This document shows positions 38,101 to 47,106 of a stretch of 64,000 bases of DNA, piece by piece. A program made the position numbers and the translations under genes. The notes beneath the pieces were generated by a model. The model had not been told where the DNA came from. It made no database searches and worked only from the letters and a program-made list of their open reading frames with translations. The stretch's first letter is position 1, and each line of letters opens with the position of its first letter. Source of the DNA: CALKJU01 sp035326425 (GTDB lineage Bacteria; Pseudomonadota; Alphaproteobacteria; Geminicoccales; Geminicoccaceae); the NCBI GenBank assembly GCA_035326425.1, contig DAOLFG010000006.1, positions 1 to 64,000 on the forward strand. The letters run 5' to 3'.

Positions 38101-38819
38101 TCGAGCGCCGCCCGCTTCAGCTCGTTCTCGACCGGCACCAGCATGATGTTGGCGAGAAAGCCGAAGGCCACGGCGTCGATCGAGGTCAGCCGGTCGCCGA
38201 GGAAGAACGGCTTGTCGCCCAGATAGTCGGCCAGTGCCCGCAGATCCTCGCGGCCCATCTCGTAGACCTCGGCGGCCGAGTGCCGGCCGACGCCCTGCAG
38301 CTGCAGCATGCGCCTGATGCGGCGGCGGGTGGCGGCGCGAGCGACCGGGCGCAAGGGCAGCGGCAGGCTGGCGAAGAAGGCCTCGCCGACCGCGGCATAG
38401 CCCTCGGGGTCGATCCAGCGGCCATAGACCATGACGAAGTAGAGGTGCTCCTCGAGCAGCCGCTGCAGCGCCACCGCCTCGGCCTGCTCGCGTCCGTCGA
38501 GCCCGGCATCCGGGTCGATGCCGCGGCTGCGCTTGAGATGGCGGATGATCAGGCTGGAATCGCCGATCGCCGTGCCGCCGTCGAGGATGTAGGGCAGCTT
38601 GCCCTTGGGCGCCTTGTCGCGGGCGATGCTGGGCCGGATCTCGTAGGAGATCGACGCCAGCTTCAGCCATGCCTCGAGCTTGAGGCAGAACGGGCTGACA
38701 TTGCGGCCCCAGATCAACGGGAACTGCACGAGCGTCACAGGCTCGGGATCGACCCGCCGCTCCCGGAGTTGCGTGACGTCGAACTCGGCCACGACTGTCT
38801 CGATGCGCTCGACCGCCAT
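38043..38819 (-). CDS. Glutathione S-transferase-like protein
   Basis: 258 aa. The thioredoxin-like N-domain (LVQFPLIWGRNVSPFCLKLE; KGKLPYILDGGTAIGDSSLI) and all-helical C-domain (LRALADYLGDKPFFLGDRLT SIDA split across two helices) match the GST fold, in the failed-axon-connections/metaxin-like branch. The start ATG 38819 was chosen over an upstream in-frame ATG because homology starts after it. Confidence 0.85.
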   Translation of the reverse strand: MAVERIETVVAEFDVTQLRERRVDPEPVTLVQFPLIWGRNVSPFCLKLEAWLKLASISYEIRPSIARDKAPKGKLPYILDGGTAIGDSSLIIRHLKRSRGIDPDAGLDGREQAEAVALQRLLEEHLYFVMVYGRWIDPEGYAAVGEAFFASLPLPLRPVARAATRRRIRRMLQLQGVGRHSAAEVYEMGREDLRALADYLGDKPFFLGDRLTSIDAVAFGFLANIMLVPVENELKRAALDYPNLLAWVESMEAGLTEG

Positions 38820-38898
38820 GGTCTGTGCCGATACCACCTTTCGAGGGTTGAGGGGAGGAAGGATAGGCCCGGCCCGCCGGCCCAGCAAGGCGTGCGGA

Positions 38899-41562
38899 TC
38901 AGCCTCGGCAGTCCTCGAGACGCAGGAAACGGGCCTCCAGTCCACGATAGTCGCGCGGCCGGCAGGTCAAGATCAGGATTTGCAGATCACGGGCCGCCTG
39001 CTGGAGGATGGTCTTCATCACCTCCAGACGCGCCTCGTCCGCATAGACCAGGGCATCGTCCAGCACAAGGCAGGGCGCTTCCCCCTCCTTCTCCTGCAGC
39101 AGCCGGGCCAGCGCCAGCCGGACGACGATGGCGAGCTGCTCGCGCGTGCCGAGGCTCAACTGCTCGAAGCGCTCGTCGACCCCGTCGCGCCGCAACCGGC
39201 CGAGCGCCAGCGTCTCGGCCTCGACGATCGCCTCGGCCCCGGGGAACAGCCGTTGCAGATAGGGGCCGATCCGCTCGCGCACAGGGACCAGCAGCGCATC
39301 CCTCGCCGAGGCGATGGCGGCTGCCAGCTCGTCGTGCAGCAGCTTCCAGGCCGCGGCCACCCGTGCCAGCCTCTGCCGCTCGGCCACGGCCCGTGCCAGC
39401 TCGCCCTCCACCTCGTCCAGCCGCTCGCCGATCGCCTGGGCCTCGCTGGAGCGCAGCTCGATCTCGACGTCGCGGATCCTGCGGTCCAACGCCTGGCCAT
39501 CGGCCTCGATCGTCGCGACCTTGCGCCCGGCCTGCGCCAACCGGTCGCGGACGAGCGCCGGATCGGAGCCGGCGAGCCGGCGGGCCGTCAGGCTGGCGCG
39601 CTGCTCGGCGGCCGCCTTCGCCTCCTCGGCCGTGGCCAGCTCGCTGGCGAGCCGCTCGTCGGGACAGCGATCGACCTCCTCGGCCATGGCGCGGTGCAGT
39701 GCCGCCAGCCGCTCGGCCAGCTCGATGCTGCGGGCCTCGCCGCGCGCCACCTCGGCGCGGGCATCCCCGGCGACCCCGGTGGCATGCTGCCGCTCCTGGC
39801 CGGCGCGGTCGCGGGCCTCGCGGGCCGCCCGCCGCTGCGCCTCCAGCAGCTCGATCGCCCCGTCCAGCCCGTCGGGGTCGTCGGCCGGCGGGAAACGCGA
39901 CGACAGCCCGGCCAGCTCGGCCTCGGCACGGGCGAGCCGGCCGGACAGCTCGGCCAGGGGGATGCGGCCATGGCCGGCCAGCACGGCGCGCAGCCGCGCC
40001 TCGGCATCGACCAGCTCGCGCTCGGTCCGCTGCCTCGCCCCGAGCATGCGGCGGGCATCGGCGACATCGGCCGCTCCCGCAGCCGACAGCGCAGACCGGA
40101 GTGCTGCCGCCGCCTTGCGGAGCGCCGCCTCGCGCCGGTCCAGATCGCTGCCGCCGGGCTGCACGGTGACGCGGCCGAAGCCTTCCAGCTCAATCTCGGT
40201 CGGTACGGCGATGTGCAGCGCCTCGCCCGCCGGATGCGGCTCACCGGCGACCACGATCGCGGCGTCGGCCAGCGGCGCGAAGTCGAGCCGCGTCGCCGCG
40301 GCCTGCAGTGCCGCCGTCGCCTCGCGCCAGGCCGACTGCGCCTCGACTGCCGCTGCCACCCGCTCGGACGTCGCGGGATCGACGGCCAGCGAAGCTTCCA
40401 GCCGCTGGACCGTGGCACCGGCCTCGCCGGCCGCCGCATGATCGTCGCGCAGCCTCGCCAGGTGGCGGGACAGCTCGACCATGCGCCGCTGGCCGCCGGC
40501 CAGCTCGTGCATCCGGTCGAGCTCGGCCGAGCGTCGGCCGGCCTCGGCCTCGGCCGCGTCCGCCCTGCGCGCCACCGCCTCGGCCAGCCCGGCCTCGTCG
40601 CGCCTGGCGGCGAGATCCCGCTCGGCCGAGGCCGCCGCCGATGCCGCGGCTCCCAGCTGCAGCACGAGATCCCGGCGGCGACGCGCCTGCTCGTCGAGCC
40701 GGCGCCATTGCGCCTCGCACAAGCGCACCTCGCCGCCGAGGCGCTCGAGCTCGGCCTCCAGCTCCTCGACGGTCGCCACGGCCTTGCGCGCCGCGGCCAG
40801 CTCCAGGCGCGCCCGTCCCAGCTCGTCGGACTCGATCGCACGGCGACGCTCGTCGCGCAGCCTGGCCAGCCGGTCGATGGCGGCATCGTGGGCCTGCCGG
40901 CGGGCACGCAGCTCGTCGCGTGCGGCAGCCAGCGCCTGCACCCGCGCCCCGGCCTCGGCCAGCGCACCGGTCTCCTTCCCGGTGGCGGTCCAATGCTCGC
41001 GCGCGCGCCGGGTCACGGCATTCAGCAGCCGTCGTGCGCGGTCGCCGGCGACGACGGCCCCGGCCTCGGCCTCGACTGCCGCGCTGAAGCGGTCGCGCCC
41101 GGCCTCCAGCGCCTCGAAGCCGCCGAAGCTGCTGCCCTGGTCGACCCAGAACACCGCCTGCAGGCCGTGGTTCTGCGGCTTGGCGCGGTGGGCGGTGCGG
41201 CGCTCGAAGCGCAGGAGGTCGATCAGCGCCTGCTCGGCGGCATCGCCGGTGAGCCTGCCCTGCGGCGTATCGAGCGTGACGCCACCCCTGCGGAAGGCCT
41301 TGTGCAGCCGGTAGCGGCCGCCGCCGATTTCCATCTCGACCAGCACCTCGGGCACGCCGCCGTCGTGCGGCGTCATCAGGTCGCGCACCGCCCCGCCGAC
41401 GGTGTGCGGCTCGAACAGCGCGGCCTTGAGCGCCGCCAGCACCGTCGACTTGCCTTCCTCGTTGTCGCCGCCGACGACCGTGAGGCCGTCGCCCAGCCCG
41501 TCCAGGACCACAGGCCCCGACAGCTTGCGGAAGCGACGGATCTCCAGGCGCCGCAGCCTCAT
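38899..41562 (-). CDS. SMC/RecF-like ATPase, YhaN family
   Basis: 887 aa. Walker A is GDNEEGKST in the N-terminal LRRLEIRRFRKLSGPVVLDG context of RecF/Rad50/YhaN proteins. Long Ala/Arg/Glu coiled coils follow, without an obvious zinc hook. The C-terminal half-domain has LSLGTREQLAIVVRLALARL and Walker B CLVLDDALVYAD. It overlaps the nuclease gene by 4 bp, and together they resemble a Rad50-Mre11/YhaN-YhaO DNA-end processing pair. Confidence 0.85.
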   Translation of the reverse strand: MRLRRLEIRRFRKLSGPVVLDGLGDGLTVVGGDNEEGKSTVLAALKAALFEPHTVGGAVRDLMTPHDGGVPEVLVEMEIGGGRYRLHKAFRRGGVTLDTPQGRLTGDAAEQALIDLLRFERRTAHRAKPQNHGLQAVFWVDQGSSFGGFEALEAGRDRFSAAVEAEAGAVVAGDRARRLLNAVTRRAREHWTATGKETGALAEAGARVQALAAARDELRARRQAHDAAIDRLARLRDERRRAIESDELGRARLELAAARKAVATVEELEAELERLGGEVRLCEAQWRRLDEQARRRRDLVLQLGAAASAAASAERDLAARRDEAGLAEAVARRADAAEAEAGRRSAELDRMHELAGGQRRMVELSRHLARLRDDHAAAGEAGATVQRLEASLAVDPATSERVAAAVEAQSAWREATAALQAAATRLDFAPLADAAIVVAGEPHPAGEALHIAVPTEIELEGFGRVTVQPGGSDLDRREAALRKAAAALRSALSAAGAADVADARRMLGARQRTERELVDAEARLRAVLAGHGRIPLAELSGRLARAEAELAGLSSRFPPADDPDGLDGAIELLEAQRRAAREARDRAGQERQHATGVAGDARAEVARGEARSIELAERLAALHRAMAEEVDRCPDERLASELATAEEAKAAAEQRASLTARRLAGSDPALVRDRLAQAGRKVATIEADGQALDRRIRDVEIELRSSEAQAIGERLDEVEGELARAVAERQRLARVAAAWKLLHDELAAAIASARDALLVPVRERIGPYLQRLFPGAEAIVEAETLALGRLRRDGVDERFEQLSLGTREQLAIVVRLALARLLQEKEGEAPCLVLDDALVYADEARLEVMKTILQQAARDLQILILTCRPRDYRGLEARFLRLEDCRG

Positions 41563-42665
41563 GCCGGCGGCATCCGCTCCAGCTCCGCCCAGAGCAGGCG
41601 CAGGGCCATCGCCGCATCCGCCTCGCCGGCCCGGCCGCGCTCGGCGAGGCGGCGCGCCACCGCCCCGATCGGCCCGCCATCGTCGGGCAGGCCGCCGGCG
41701 GATGCCTCCGGCAGGGTGACGAGGTCGCCGTCGTCGATCACCAGGTGGCAGAGCCTGGCGGCCCATCGCTCACAGGCGGCATCGACGGCCGCCCGCTCGG
41801 CGAGCCCGGCCGAGCCCGACAGGCGCAGCGACAGCAGGGTGCGCGGCGCATCCGCCAGCTCGCCCAGCCGGCGGTCGACCGTCGCGGCATCGGCCTCGCG
41901 AAGCTCCAGCGTCAGCCAGCGATAGCCCGCCACCGGCAGCCGCGTCACCCGCGGGGGACTGCCGGGCCCATCCAGCTCGACCAGCAGGGCATTGCCCGGA
42001 TCGTTGGCGGGAAAACGGTCGGGCTCGGGCGTGCCGGCATACCAGCAGCGCCGGTCGATCTCGAGCGTGCCGTGCCAGTCGCCGAGCGCCAGATAGTCCA
42101 GCCTCGCCCGTTCCGCCCGATCCGCCGCGATCGGATTGTCGGCATCGGCGCCGGCCGGCAGCCGGCCCAGCACGGCGCCGTGTGCCAGGCCGATGCGCAG
42201 CGCAGCGGCCGGCGTCTCGGCCGTGTCCATCCACGAGCTGAGGTCGTCGGGCGTGCGCCGCGCCGTCAGCGGCGCCGGCAATACCACCAGCCGCCCGTCC
42301 GCCAGCGCCATCGGCTCCGGCCTGGCGGCGATATGCAGGTTGCCCGGCGGGCCCAGCCGCTCCAGCCGCGTCCAGACGCATTCGGCGAGATGGGCGTCGT
42401 GGTTGCCGGGCAGCAGCACCCACGGCCCCTGGAACCCCGACATCGCCTGCAGGGCGCGATGGATCGTGGCGTCGGCCACCTGGTTGCCGTCGAACACGTC
42501 GCCCGCCACCAGCACCGCCGCCACCTCGTGCTCGGCCGCCAGCCGCGCCAGCCGGCGCACCGCCTCGAACCGCGCCTCGCGCAGCAGCGCCGCGGCGTCG
42601 CCGCCGATGCCGGAGAAGCCGCGGCCGAGCTGCCAGTCGGCGGTGTGGAGCAGGCGGACCGTCAT
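41559..42665 (-). CDS. DNA repair exonuclease, metallophosphoesterase (SbcD/YhaO-like)
   Basis: 368 aa. Metal-binding motifs of Mre11/SbcD nucleases are present: LLHTADWQLGRG near the start, VLVAGDVFDGNQ, VLLPGNHDAHL, and LALGDWHGTLEID. The ATPase partner follows with a 4-bp overlap. It should cut DNA ends or hairpins together with that ATPase. Confidence 0.9.
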   Translation of the reverse strand: MTVRLLHTADWQLGRGFSGIGGDAAALLREARFEAVRRLARLAAEHEVAAVLVAGDVFDGNQVADATIHRALQAMSGFQGPWVLLPGNHDAHLAECVWTRLERLGPPGNLHIAARPEPMALADGRLVVLPAPLTARRTPDDLSSWMDTAETPAAALRIGLAHGAVLGRLPAGADADNPIAADRAERARLDYLALGDWHGTLEIDRRCWYAGTPEPDRFPANDPGNALLVELDGPGSPPRVTRLPVAGYRWLTLELREADAATVDRRLGELADAPRTLLSLRLSGSAGLAERAAVDAACERWAARLCHLVIDDGDLVTLPEASAGGLPDDGGPIGAVARRLAERGRAGEADAAMALRLLWAELERMPPA

Positions 42666-42686
42666 CCGCGGGGCGCGCGCGACAAC

Positions 42687-43049
42687 CTAGCCGCGCGACA
42701 GGCCCTTCTGCGCCAGCGCATCGAGATAGGCCTGCCAGATCTGCGCCCGGTCGCGTCCCAGGCGATAGAGATTGACCCAGGAGAAGATGCCTGTGTCGTG
42801 GCCGTCGTCGAAGACGATGCGCACCGCGTAATTGCCGACCTGCTCCAGGCGCGAGATGCCGACGTCGCGCTTGCCTGCCACCGTCACCTTCTGGCTCGGC
42901 ACATGGCCCTGGACCTCGGCCGACGGGCTCTCGACCCGCAGCAGCTCGGCCGGCAGCACGAACGAGCTGCCGTCGTCGAAATCGATCTCCAGCCGCCGTT
43001 CGGCGCTGCGCACCCTGATCTCGACCGGCCAGGCGGTGCCGGCGCTCAC
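42687..43049 (-). CDS. DUF971 / gamma-butyrobetaine hydroxylase-like N-terminal domain protein
   Basis: 120 aa. The domain pattern is clear (VRSAERRLEIDFDDGSSFVL; VGNYAVRIVFDDGHDTGIFS; WVNLYRLG). GTG start overlapping the Trm112 stop. Such small proteins are linked to Fe-S cluster functions, but the role here is unproven. Confidence 0.85.
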   Translation of the reverse strand: MSAGTAWPVEIRVRSAERRLEIDFDDGSSFVLPAELLRVESPSAEVQGHVPSQKVTVAGKRDVGISRLEQVGNYAVRIVFDDGHDTGIFSWVNLYRLGRDRAQIWQAYLDALAQKGLSRG

Positions 43050-43270
43050 CGGCGCAGCTCGGGCGGGACCTGCTCGGCCTCGCCGAGCCGACGTGCCTCG
43101 TCGACCAGCATGATCGGGATGCCGTCGCGGATCGGATAGGCGAGGCCGGCCTTCTCGGAGACCAGCTCCTGGGCGGCGCGATCGTAGCGCAGCGGCGCCT
43201 TGGTGAGCGGGCAGACCAGCAGGTCGAGCAGCTTCGGGTCGATGGGGGTCGGCTGGGCCTGGTCGGTCAT
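43046..43270 (-). CDS. Trm112-family protein
   Basis: 74 aa with the LLDLLVCPLTKAPLRYD start, where most family members have CPxC, and LAYPIRDGIPIMLVDEARRL at the end. Only one Cys of the zinc pair is kept, common in proteobacterial members. Trm112 proteins stabilise methyltransferases. Confidence 0.9.
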   Translation of the reverse strand: MTDQAQPTPIDPKLLDLLVCPLTKAPLRYDRAAQELVSEKAGLAYPIRDGIPIMLVDEARRLGEAEQVPPELRR

Positions 43271-43280
43271 GAACGGGGTC

Positions 43281-43931
43281 TCAGTGCTTGAGCGAGGAAT
43301 CGGTGCCGGTGGGCGGCATGGTGTCCATGCGCATCAGGGCCACCAGCAGCTTGCCCTGGCGCTCGAGGTCAGGTGCTTCCACCAGCGCCTGCTTCTCGTT
43401 GGCCTCGAACGGGCAGATCATGGCGAGCGAGGTGATCAGCGCCACCAGCGGCGCCGCCTCCAGCGTCTGCCAGTCGGCCTCGATGCCATGCTTGGCGAAA
43501 TAGTGCCGCAGCACGCCCAGCAGCTCGGCCTTCAGCGCCGCCGGCGGCCGACTCGGCTGCAGATCCTGCCGCCAGCGGCCATAGTCCGGCTGGACCTGGC
43601 GGTAGGGTGTGGTGACCTCCAGCTCGCGGGCGATGTCGAAGCGGCACAGCCCGGTGAGCGTGATCAGGAAGCGGCCGTCCTCGGTCTCCGAGAAATTGCT
43701 GATCCGGCCGGCGCAGCCGGTCCGGAACAGCTCCGGCGCCGGGCGGCTGTCGGTGTCCTGGCGGGGCTGGATCATGCCGATGACACGGTCGGTCAGCATG
43801 GCGTCGCGCACCATGGCGAGGTAGCGCGGCTCGAAGATGTTCAGCGGCAGGTTGCCGCCCGGCAGGAGCAGGCAGCCGCGCAGCGGAAAGACCGGGAAGC
43901 GCGGCGGCAGGCTCTCGCCCTGGGCATGCAT
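43281..43931 (-). CDS. Lon N-terminal (substrate-binding) domain protein
   Basis: 216 aa consisting only of a Lon-N/PUA-like domain: RFPVFPLRGCLLLPGGNLPL, NIFEPRYLAMVRDAM, IGMIQPRQ, and CAGRISNFSETEDGRFLITL. No protease domain. The start shares one base with the CnoX stop. A conserved cnoX-Lon-N-Trm112 order supports a proteostasis role (inference). Confidence 0.9.
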   Translation of the reverse strand: MHAQGESLPPRFPVFPLRGCLLLPGGNLPLNIFEPRYLAMVRDAMLTDRVIGMIQPRQDTDSRPAPELFRTGCAGRISNFSETEDGRFLITLTGLCRFDIARELEVTTPYRQVQPDYGRWRQDLQPSRPPAALKAELLGVLRHYFAKHGIEADWQTLEAAPLVALITSLAMICPFEANEKQALVEAPDLERQGKLLVALMRMDTMPPTGTDSSLKH

Positions 43932-44857
43932 CAGCTGAACAGCACCGACGACAGCAGGCGCCGACCCTTCAGCGTCGACGGATGCTTGGGCCCGAGCGCC
44001 TCGAAGAAGCGGAGCAGCTGGGCACGGGCGCCGTCGTCCTTCCAGCCGCGGTCGCGGCGGACGATCTTCAGCAGCTGCTCCATGGCCGGGTCGATCTGGC
44101 CGGCCAGGAACAGCGAGGTCGCCAGCGCATAGCGGGCCTCGTGGTCGTCGGCGTCGCGGTCGAGCCGGGCCTGCAGCTCCACCGGGTCGCCGATCTCGCC
44201 GGCCTCGTCGGCGAGCGTCAGCGCGGCACGGGCACCGCTGATCGCGGCGTGCGACTGCAATTCGTTGGGCGCCTTGTCGAGCAGCTTGCGGGTCTCGTCC
44301 TTCTGCCCCTGGTTGAGCAGGCAACGCGCCAGCCCGCCGATGGCCTCGGGCTCGGCCGGATCCTCGGCCAGCACCTCGCGGTAGAGCGACGCGGCCGCCC
44401 GCCACTCGCCCCGCTCGGCCAGCGTCCTGGCGGCCTCGAGCCCGCCCTCGGCATCCTCCTCGGCGGCGGGGGGTCCGCCCATCGCCGCCAGCTTGTCGAC
44501 CAGCGCCTTGACCTGGCTCTCGGGCTGGGCGCCGGCGAAGCCCGTCACCGGCTGGCCGCCGACGAAGGCGTAGACCGTCGGCACCGACTGGATGCGGAAC
44601 TGCTGCGCCAGCTCGGGATTCTCGTCGATGTTGACCTTGACCAGCCGCACCTTGCCCTTGGCGGCGCGGACCACCTTCTCGAGCGTCGGCGTCAGCTGCT
44701 TGCACGGCCCGCACCAGGGCGCCCAGAAGTCGACGAGGACGGGTGTCTTCTGCGACGCGTAGATGACGTCGTCGGCGAAGCTGGTGATGTCGCCGTCCTT
44801 GACGACGTCGGTACCACCGGCCGCCTTCGGCGCCGTGGCGCCGCCGAACAGCTGCAT
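43931..44857 (-). CDS. cnoX: Thioredoxin-TPR chaperedoxin (CnoX/YbbN family)
   Basis: 308 aa. The thioredoxin domain with active WCGPC (Cys49, Cys52) is followed after residue 140 by tetratricopeptide-like helices (GGLEAARTLAERGEWRAAAS; then ARYALATSLFLAGQIDPAME). In the family, such proteins hold oxidised clients for GroEL/DnaK. First gene of the cnoX-LonN-Trm112-DUF971 cluster. Confidence 0.88.
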   Translation of the reverse strand: MQLFGGATAPKAAGGTDVVKDGDITSFADDVIYASQKTPVLVDFWAPWCGPCKQLTPTLEKVVRAAKGKVRLVKVNIDENPELAQQFRIQSVPTVYAFVGGQPVTGFAGAQPESQVKALVDKLAAMGGPPAAEEDAEGGLEAARTLAERGEWRAAASLYREVLAEDPAEPEAIGGLARCLLNQGQKDETRKLLDKAPNELQSHAAISGARAALTLADEAGEIGDPVELQARLDRDADDHEARYALATSLFLAGQIDPAMEQLLKIVRRDRGWKDDGARAQLLRFFEALGPKHPSTLKGRRLLSSVLFS

Positions 44858-45069
44858 GTCGGGGGCCTCATTCCTGGCGCGGCCTGCGCGCGATTATCCT
44901 GCCGCCGGGCCTTCGGCCGGCGCCCGTAAGATGGGCCGCAGCCGGGTGCGATACAAGGGATGGCGCACGGCGCCGACACCCTGTCCGCCAGCGCCCGGCA
45001 CTCCGCGGTACGGCCCCCTCGCGGCGCCGCTTGCCAATCCCTTCGGCCTCCCCTATGTAGCCGCCCGAC

Positions 45070-45144
45070 GCGGGCGTAGCTCAGGGGTAGAGCACAACCT
45101 TGCCAAGGTTGGGGTCGAGGGTTCGAATCCCTTCGCCCGCTCCA
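45070..45144 (+). tRNA. tRNA-Gly (anticodon GCC)
   Basis: 75 nt. Acceptor GCGGGCG/CGCCCGC, D arm GCTC...GAGC, anticodon stem CAACC/GGTTG with loop TTGCCAA giving GCC, T arm GAGGG/CCCTT, and CCA encoded. It marks the edge where chromosome-like genes stop and accessory genes start, so its 3' end is a plausible attachment site. Confidence 0.97.
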
Positions 45145-45174
45145 GACTTTCTCAAGAAAATCAAAGATTTAGCA

Positions 45175-45195
45175 AGCGCCCTTCGGGGCGCTTTC
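45175..45195 (+). terminator. Terminator after tRNA-Gly
   Basis: AGCGCCC (45175-45181), TTCG loop, GGGCGCT (45186-45192), then TTTC. Confidence 0.8.
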
Positions 45196-45375
45196 TGCTT
45201 CCCCGGCCCTTCCGCGCAAAGCGGGGAAGCAGGAGGGAAGCACGAGGAAGCAAATTCCAGCGTGCCGCAGCGCATGATCGGCGACTGATCGCGACCCTGC
45301 TGCCTCGCCCTCATCTCCCAATCGACCACCGATTCAACTCCTTGCCTTCCGCCGCTTTCGCGCGGGAGCACGACC

Positions 45376-45421
45376 TTGCGCGCTTCGATTTCTCTGGTTA
45401 TATTACCGGAAATCTTTCCGG
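45376..45421 (+). promoter_or_regulatory. Promoter and operator of the PIN toxin-antitoxin pair
   Basis: TTGCGC (45376-45381), 17 nt, TATATT (45399-45404). Directly after is the palindrome CCGGAAA-TC-TTTCCGG (45406-45421) at the transcription start, whose last bases also supply the GGAG ribosome site. A bound antitoxin would block initiation. Confidence 0.6.
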
Positions 45422-45430
45422 AGATCAACC

Positions 45431-45730
45431 TTGGGAAACTCGCAGCGCCGCGCAATTCAGAACTATCGCACGCGCCTCACCGAGAAGGGCCTTGTCCGCT
45501 TCGAGGTGATCTGCCGCGAGCCCGACCGCGAACTTATCCGGTCGCTCGCCAAGCGTCTCACGGAGGACACGCCCGACGCCGCTCGGCTGCGCTCGGCCGT
45601 TAGCAGGAGCATAGCCGGCGACGGCTCGATGAGGGGCGGCATCCTCGCCGCGCTGCGCCGGTCGCCGCTGGTTGGCGCCGGCCTCGATCTCACACGCGCC
45701 CATGAGGCCGGGCGGGATGCCGACATTTGA
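45431..45730 (+). CDS. Antitoxin of a VapBC-like pair
   Basis: 99 aa, no named family recognised. It is basic at the N-terminus (NSQRRAIQNYRTRLTEKG) and has a middle (ELIRSLAKRLTEDTPDAARL) that could be a short DNA-binding helix pair. The start is TTG, supported by GGAG (45420-45423) 7 nt upstream; no in-frame ATG occurs until late in the gene. The stop shares one base with the PIN toxin start. Antitoxin role inferred from position and size. Confidence 0.7.
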   Translation: MGNSQRRAIQNYRTRLTEKGLVRFEVICREPDRELIRSLAKRLTEDTPDAARLRSAVSRSIAGDGSMRGGILAALRRSPLVGAGLDLTRAHEAGRDADI

Positions 45731-46155
45731 TGCGATACCTGCTCGACACCAGCATCATCGGCAACGCCACCGGGCCGTCACCGTCGCAATCCCTCCTCGC
45801 GTGGCTGGCGGACCAAGACGACGACGACCTCTACATCACTTCCCTGACCGTCGCGGAAATCCGGCGCGGCATCCTCGAAACGCCGGCGGGCAAGCAGCGC
45901 AACGATCTGGGAGACTGGCTCAGCGGTCCCGAGGGTCCGCAGACGCTGTTCGCGGGCCGCATCCTTCCCTTCGACGAGGCGGCTGCCCTGATCTGGGCGC
46001 GCATGATGGCCGACGCGAAGGCCAGCGGTCAGCCGAGTAGCGCGCTCGCCACGATCATCGCCGCCGTAGCCGAGGCCAATGGCTGCATCGTCGTCACCGA
46101 TAACCCGAAGGGCTTCCCTGACGTCGAGGTCATAAATCCGATGCGCGAGGGCTGA
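45730..46155 (+). CDS. vapC: PIN-domain toxin (VapC/FitB-like)
   Basis: 141 aa. The acidic residues of the PIN nuclease are present: Asp in RYLLDTSIIGN, Glu in TVAEIRRGIL, Asp in LPFDEAAALIWARM, and Asp in CIVVTDNPKGFPDVEVINP. It is a ribonuclease toxin partnered with the upstream antitoxin (TGATG overlap). Plasmid-addiction-like module at the island edge. Confidence 0.9.
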   Translation: MRYLLDTSIIGNATGPSPSQSLLAWLADQDDDDLYITSLTVAEIRRGILETPAGKQRNDLGDWLSGPEGPQTLFAGRILPFDEAAALIWARMMADAKASGQPSSALATIIAAVAEANGCIVVTDNPKGFPDVEVINPMREG

Positions 46156-46206
46156 CCTGACGGGGTGCAATTCGCGCTGGCCGGTCGAAGGTTGCTGGGC
46201 CGGGCA

Positions 46207-46235
46207 TTGAAATTGCCGGCATTTGGCCGTACATT
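46207..46235 (+). promoter_or_regulatory. Predicted promoter of the DUF1778-GNAT-chrA unit
   Basis: TTGAAA (46207-46212), 17 nt, TACATT (46230-46235), 23 nt before the first start. Confidence 0.5.
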
Positions 46236-46258
46236 CTCAGTAGGATTTGGAGGCGATG

Positions 46259-46570
46259 ATGGCCCAGGCTCAAAAACACGAAGATCGTCCGACCGCACGC
46301 CGGCGAGCCGAGCGGCTCGAAGCGCGTGTGACTACTGAACAGAAGGCGCTCATCGAGCACGCCGCGGCGCTGGAAGGACGCAGCATCACGGATTTTGTGC
46401 TGGCGAGCGTGCAGGATGCCGCCAAGCGCACTATCGCGGAGCATGAGGTGATCCGCCTCAGCGTCAAGGACAGCCAGGCTTTCGTCGACGCGCTGCTCAA
46501 CCCGCACGAGCCGGGCCGCAGGATGAAGGAAAGTGTGGCGGCCTATAAGGCGTTGATGGACGAAGGATAG
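46259..46570 (+). CDS. DUF1778 antitoxin (TacA-like)
   Basis: 103 aa. Ribbon-helix-helix-type DUF1778 region: RLEARVTTEQKALIEHAAAL then EGRSITDFVLASVQDAAKR. The C-terminal tail wraps the toxin. ATG 46259 has GGAGG five nt upstream. It neutralises and co-represses with the GNAT toxin encoded next. Confidence 0.88.
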   Translation: MAQAQKHEDRPTARRRAERLEARVTTEQKALIEHAAALEGRSITDFVLASVQDAAKRTIAEHEVIRLSVKDSQAFVDALLNPHEPGRRMKESVAAYKALMDEG

Positions 46571-46572
46571 CC

Positions 46573-47106
46573 GTGGGCATGGCCGGAAAGCCGCTCATAG
46601 AACTTCTCGATTCCGTACACCACGACCGCTCCCGGTTTTCCTGCGGTGTCGAAGCTCTGGACCGCTATCTTCAATCGCAGGCGGGGCAGGATGCCCGGCG
46701 TCGCGTCGCCGCTCCCTACGTTCTGCTGGAGCCTCCCTCGCCGCTGATCATTGGCTTCTACACGCTCTCGAACGCCTCGATCCAGGCAGCGGAGCTTCCG
46801 GCCACGCTGACCAGAAAGCTCCCGCGTTATCCTGTCCTGCCGGCGACGCTGCTCGGCAGGCTCGCTGTCGATACGCAACAGCGGGGCAAGGCGTTCGGAA
46901 CGCTCCTGCTTCTGGATGCCCTTCGCCGGTGCCTGCGAAGCGAGACCGCGAGCCTCGCGGTCATCGTGGACGCCAAGGACGATGCTGCCGTCTCATTCTA
47001 CGAGCGGCACGAGTTTCATCGGCTGCCGGACCAGCCGCGTCGGCTGTTCAAGCCCATGGCCGAAATCGACAAGCTCTTTGGCGGATCGACCAACGAGGCT
47101 TCCTGA
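46573..47106 (+). CDS. GNAT acetyltransferase toxin (TacT-like)
   Basis: 177 aa. The GNAT fold shows FSCGVEALDRYLQSQAGQDA at the N-terminus, the family pattern of tRNA-acetylating toxins, then LLGRLAVDTQQRGKAFGTLL as the acetyl-CoA loop, and AVSFYERHEFHRL at the end. GTG start, 5 nt after AAGGA. It would block translation by acetylating aminoacyl-tRNA. Its stop is directly followed by the chrA ATG. Confidence 0.9.
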   Translation: MGMAGKPLIELLDSVHHDRSRFSCGVEALDRYLQSQAGQDARRRVAAPYVLLEPPSPLIIGFYTLSNASIQAAELPATLTRKLPRYPVLPATLLGRLAVDTQQRGKAFGTLLLLDALRRCLRSETASLAVIVDAKDDAAVSFYERHEFHRLPDQPRRLFKPMAEIDKLFGGSTNEAS

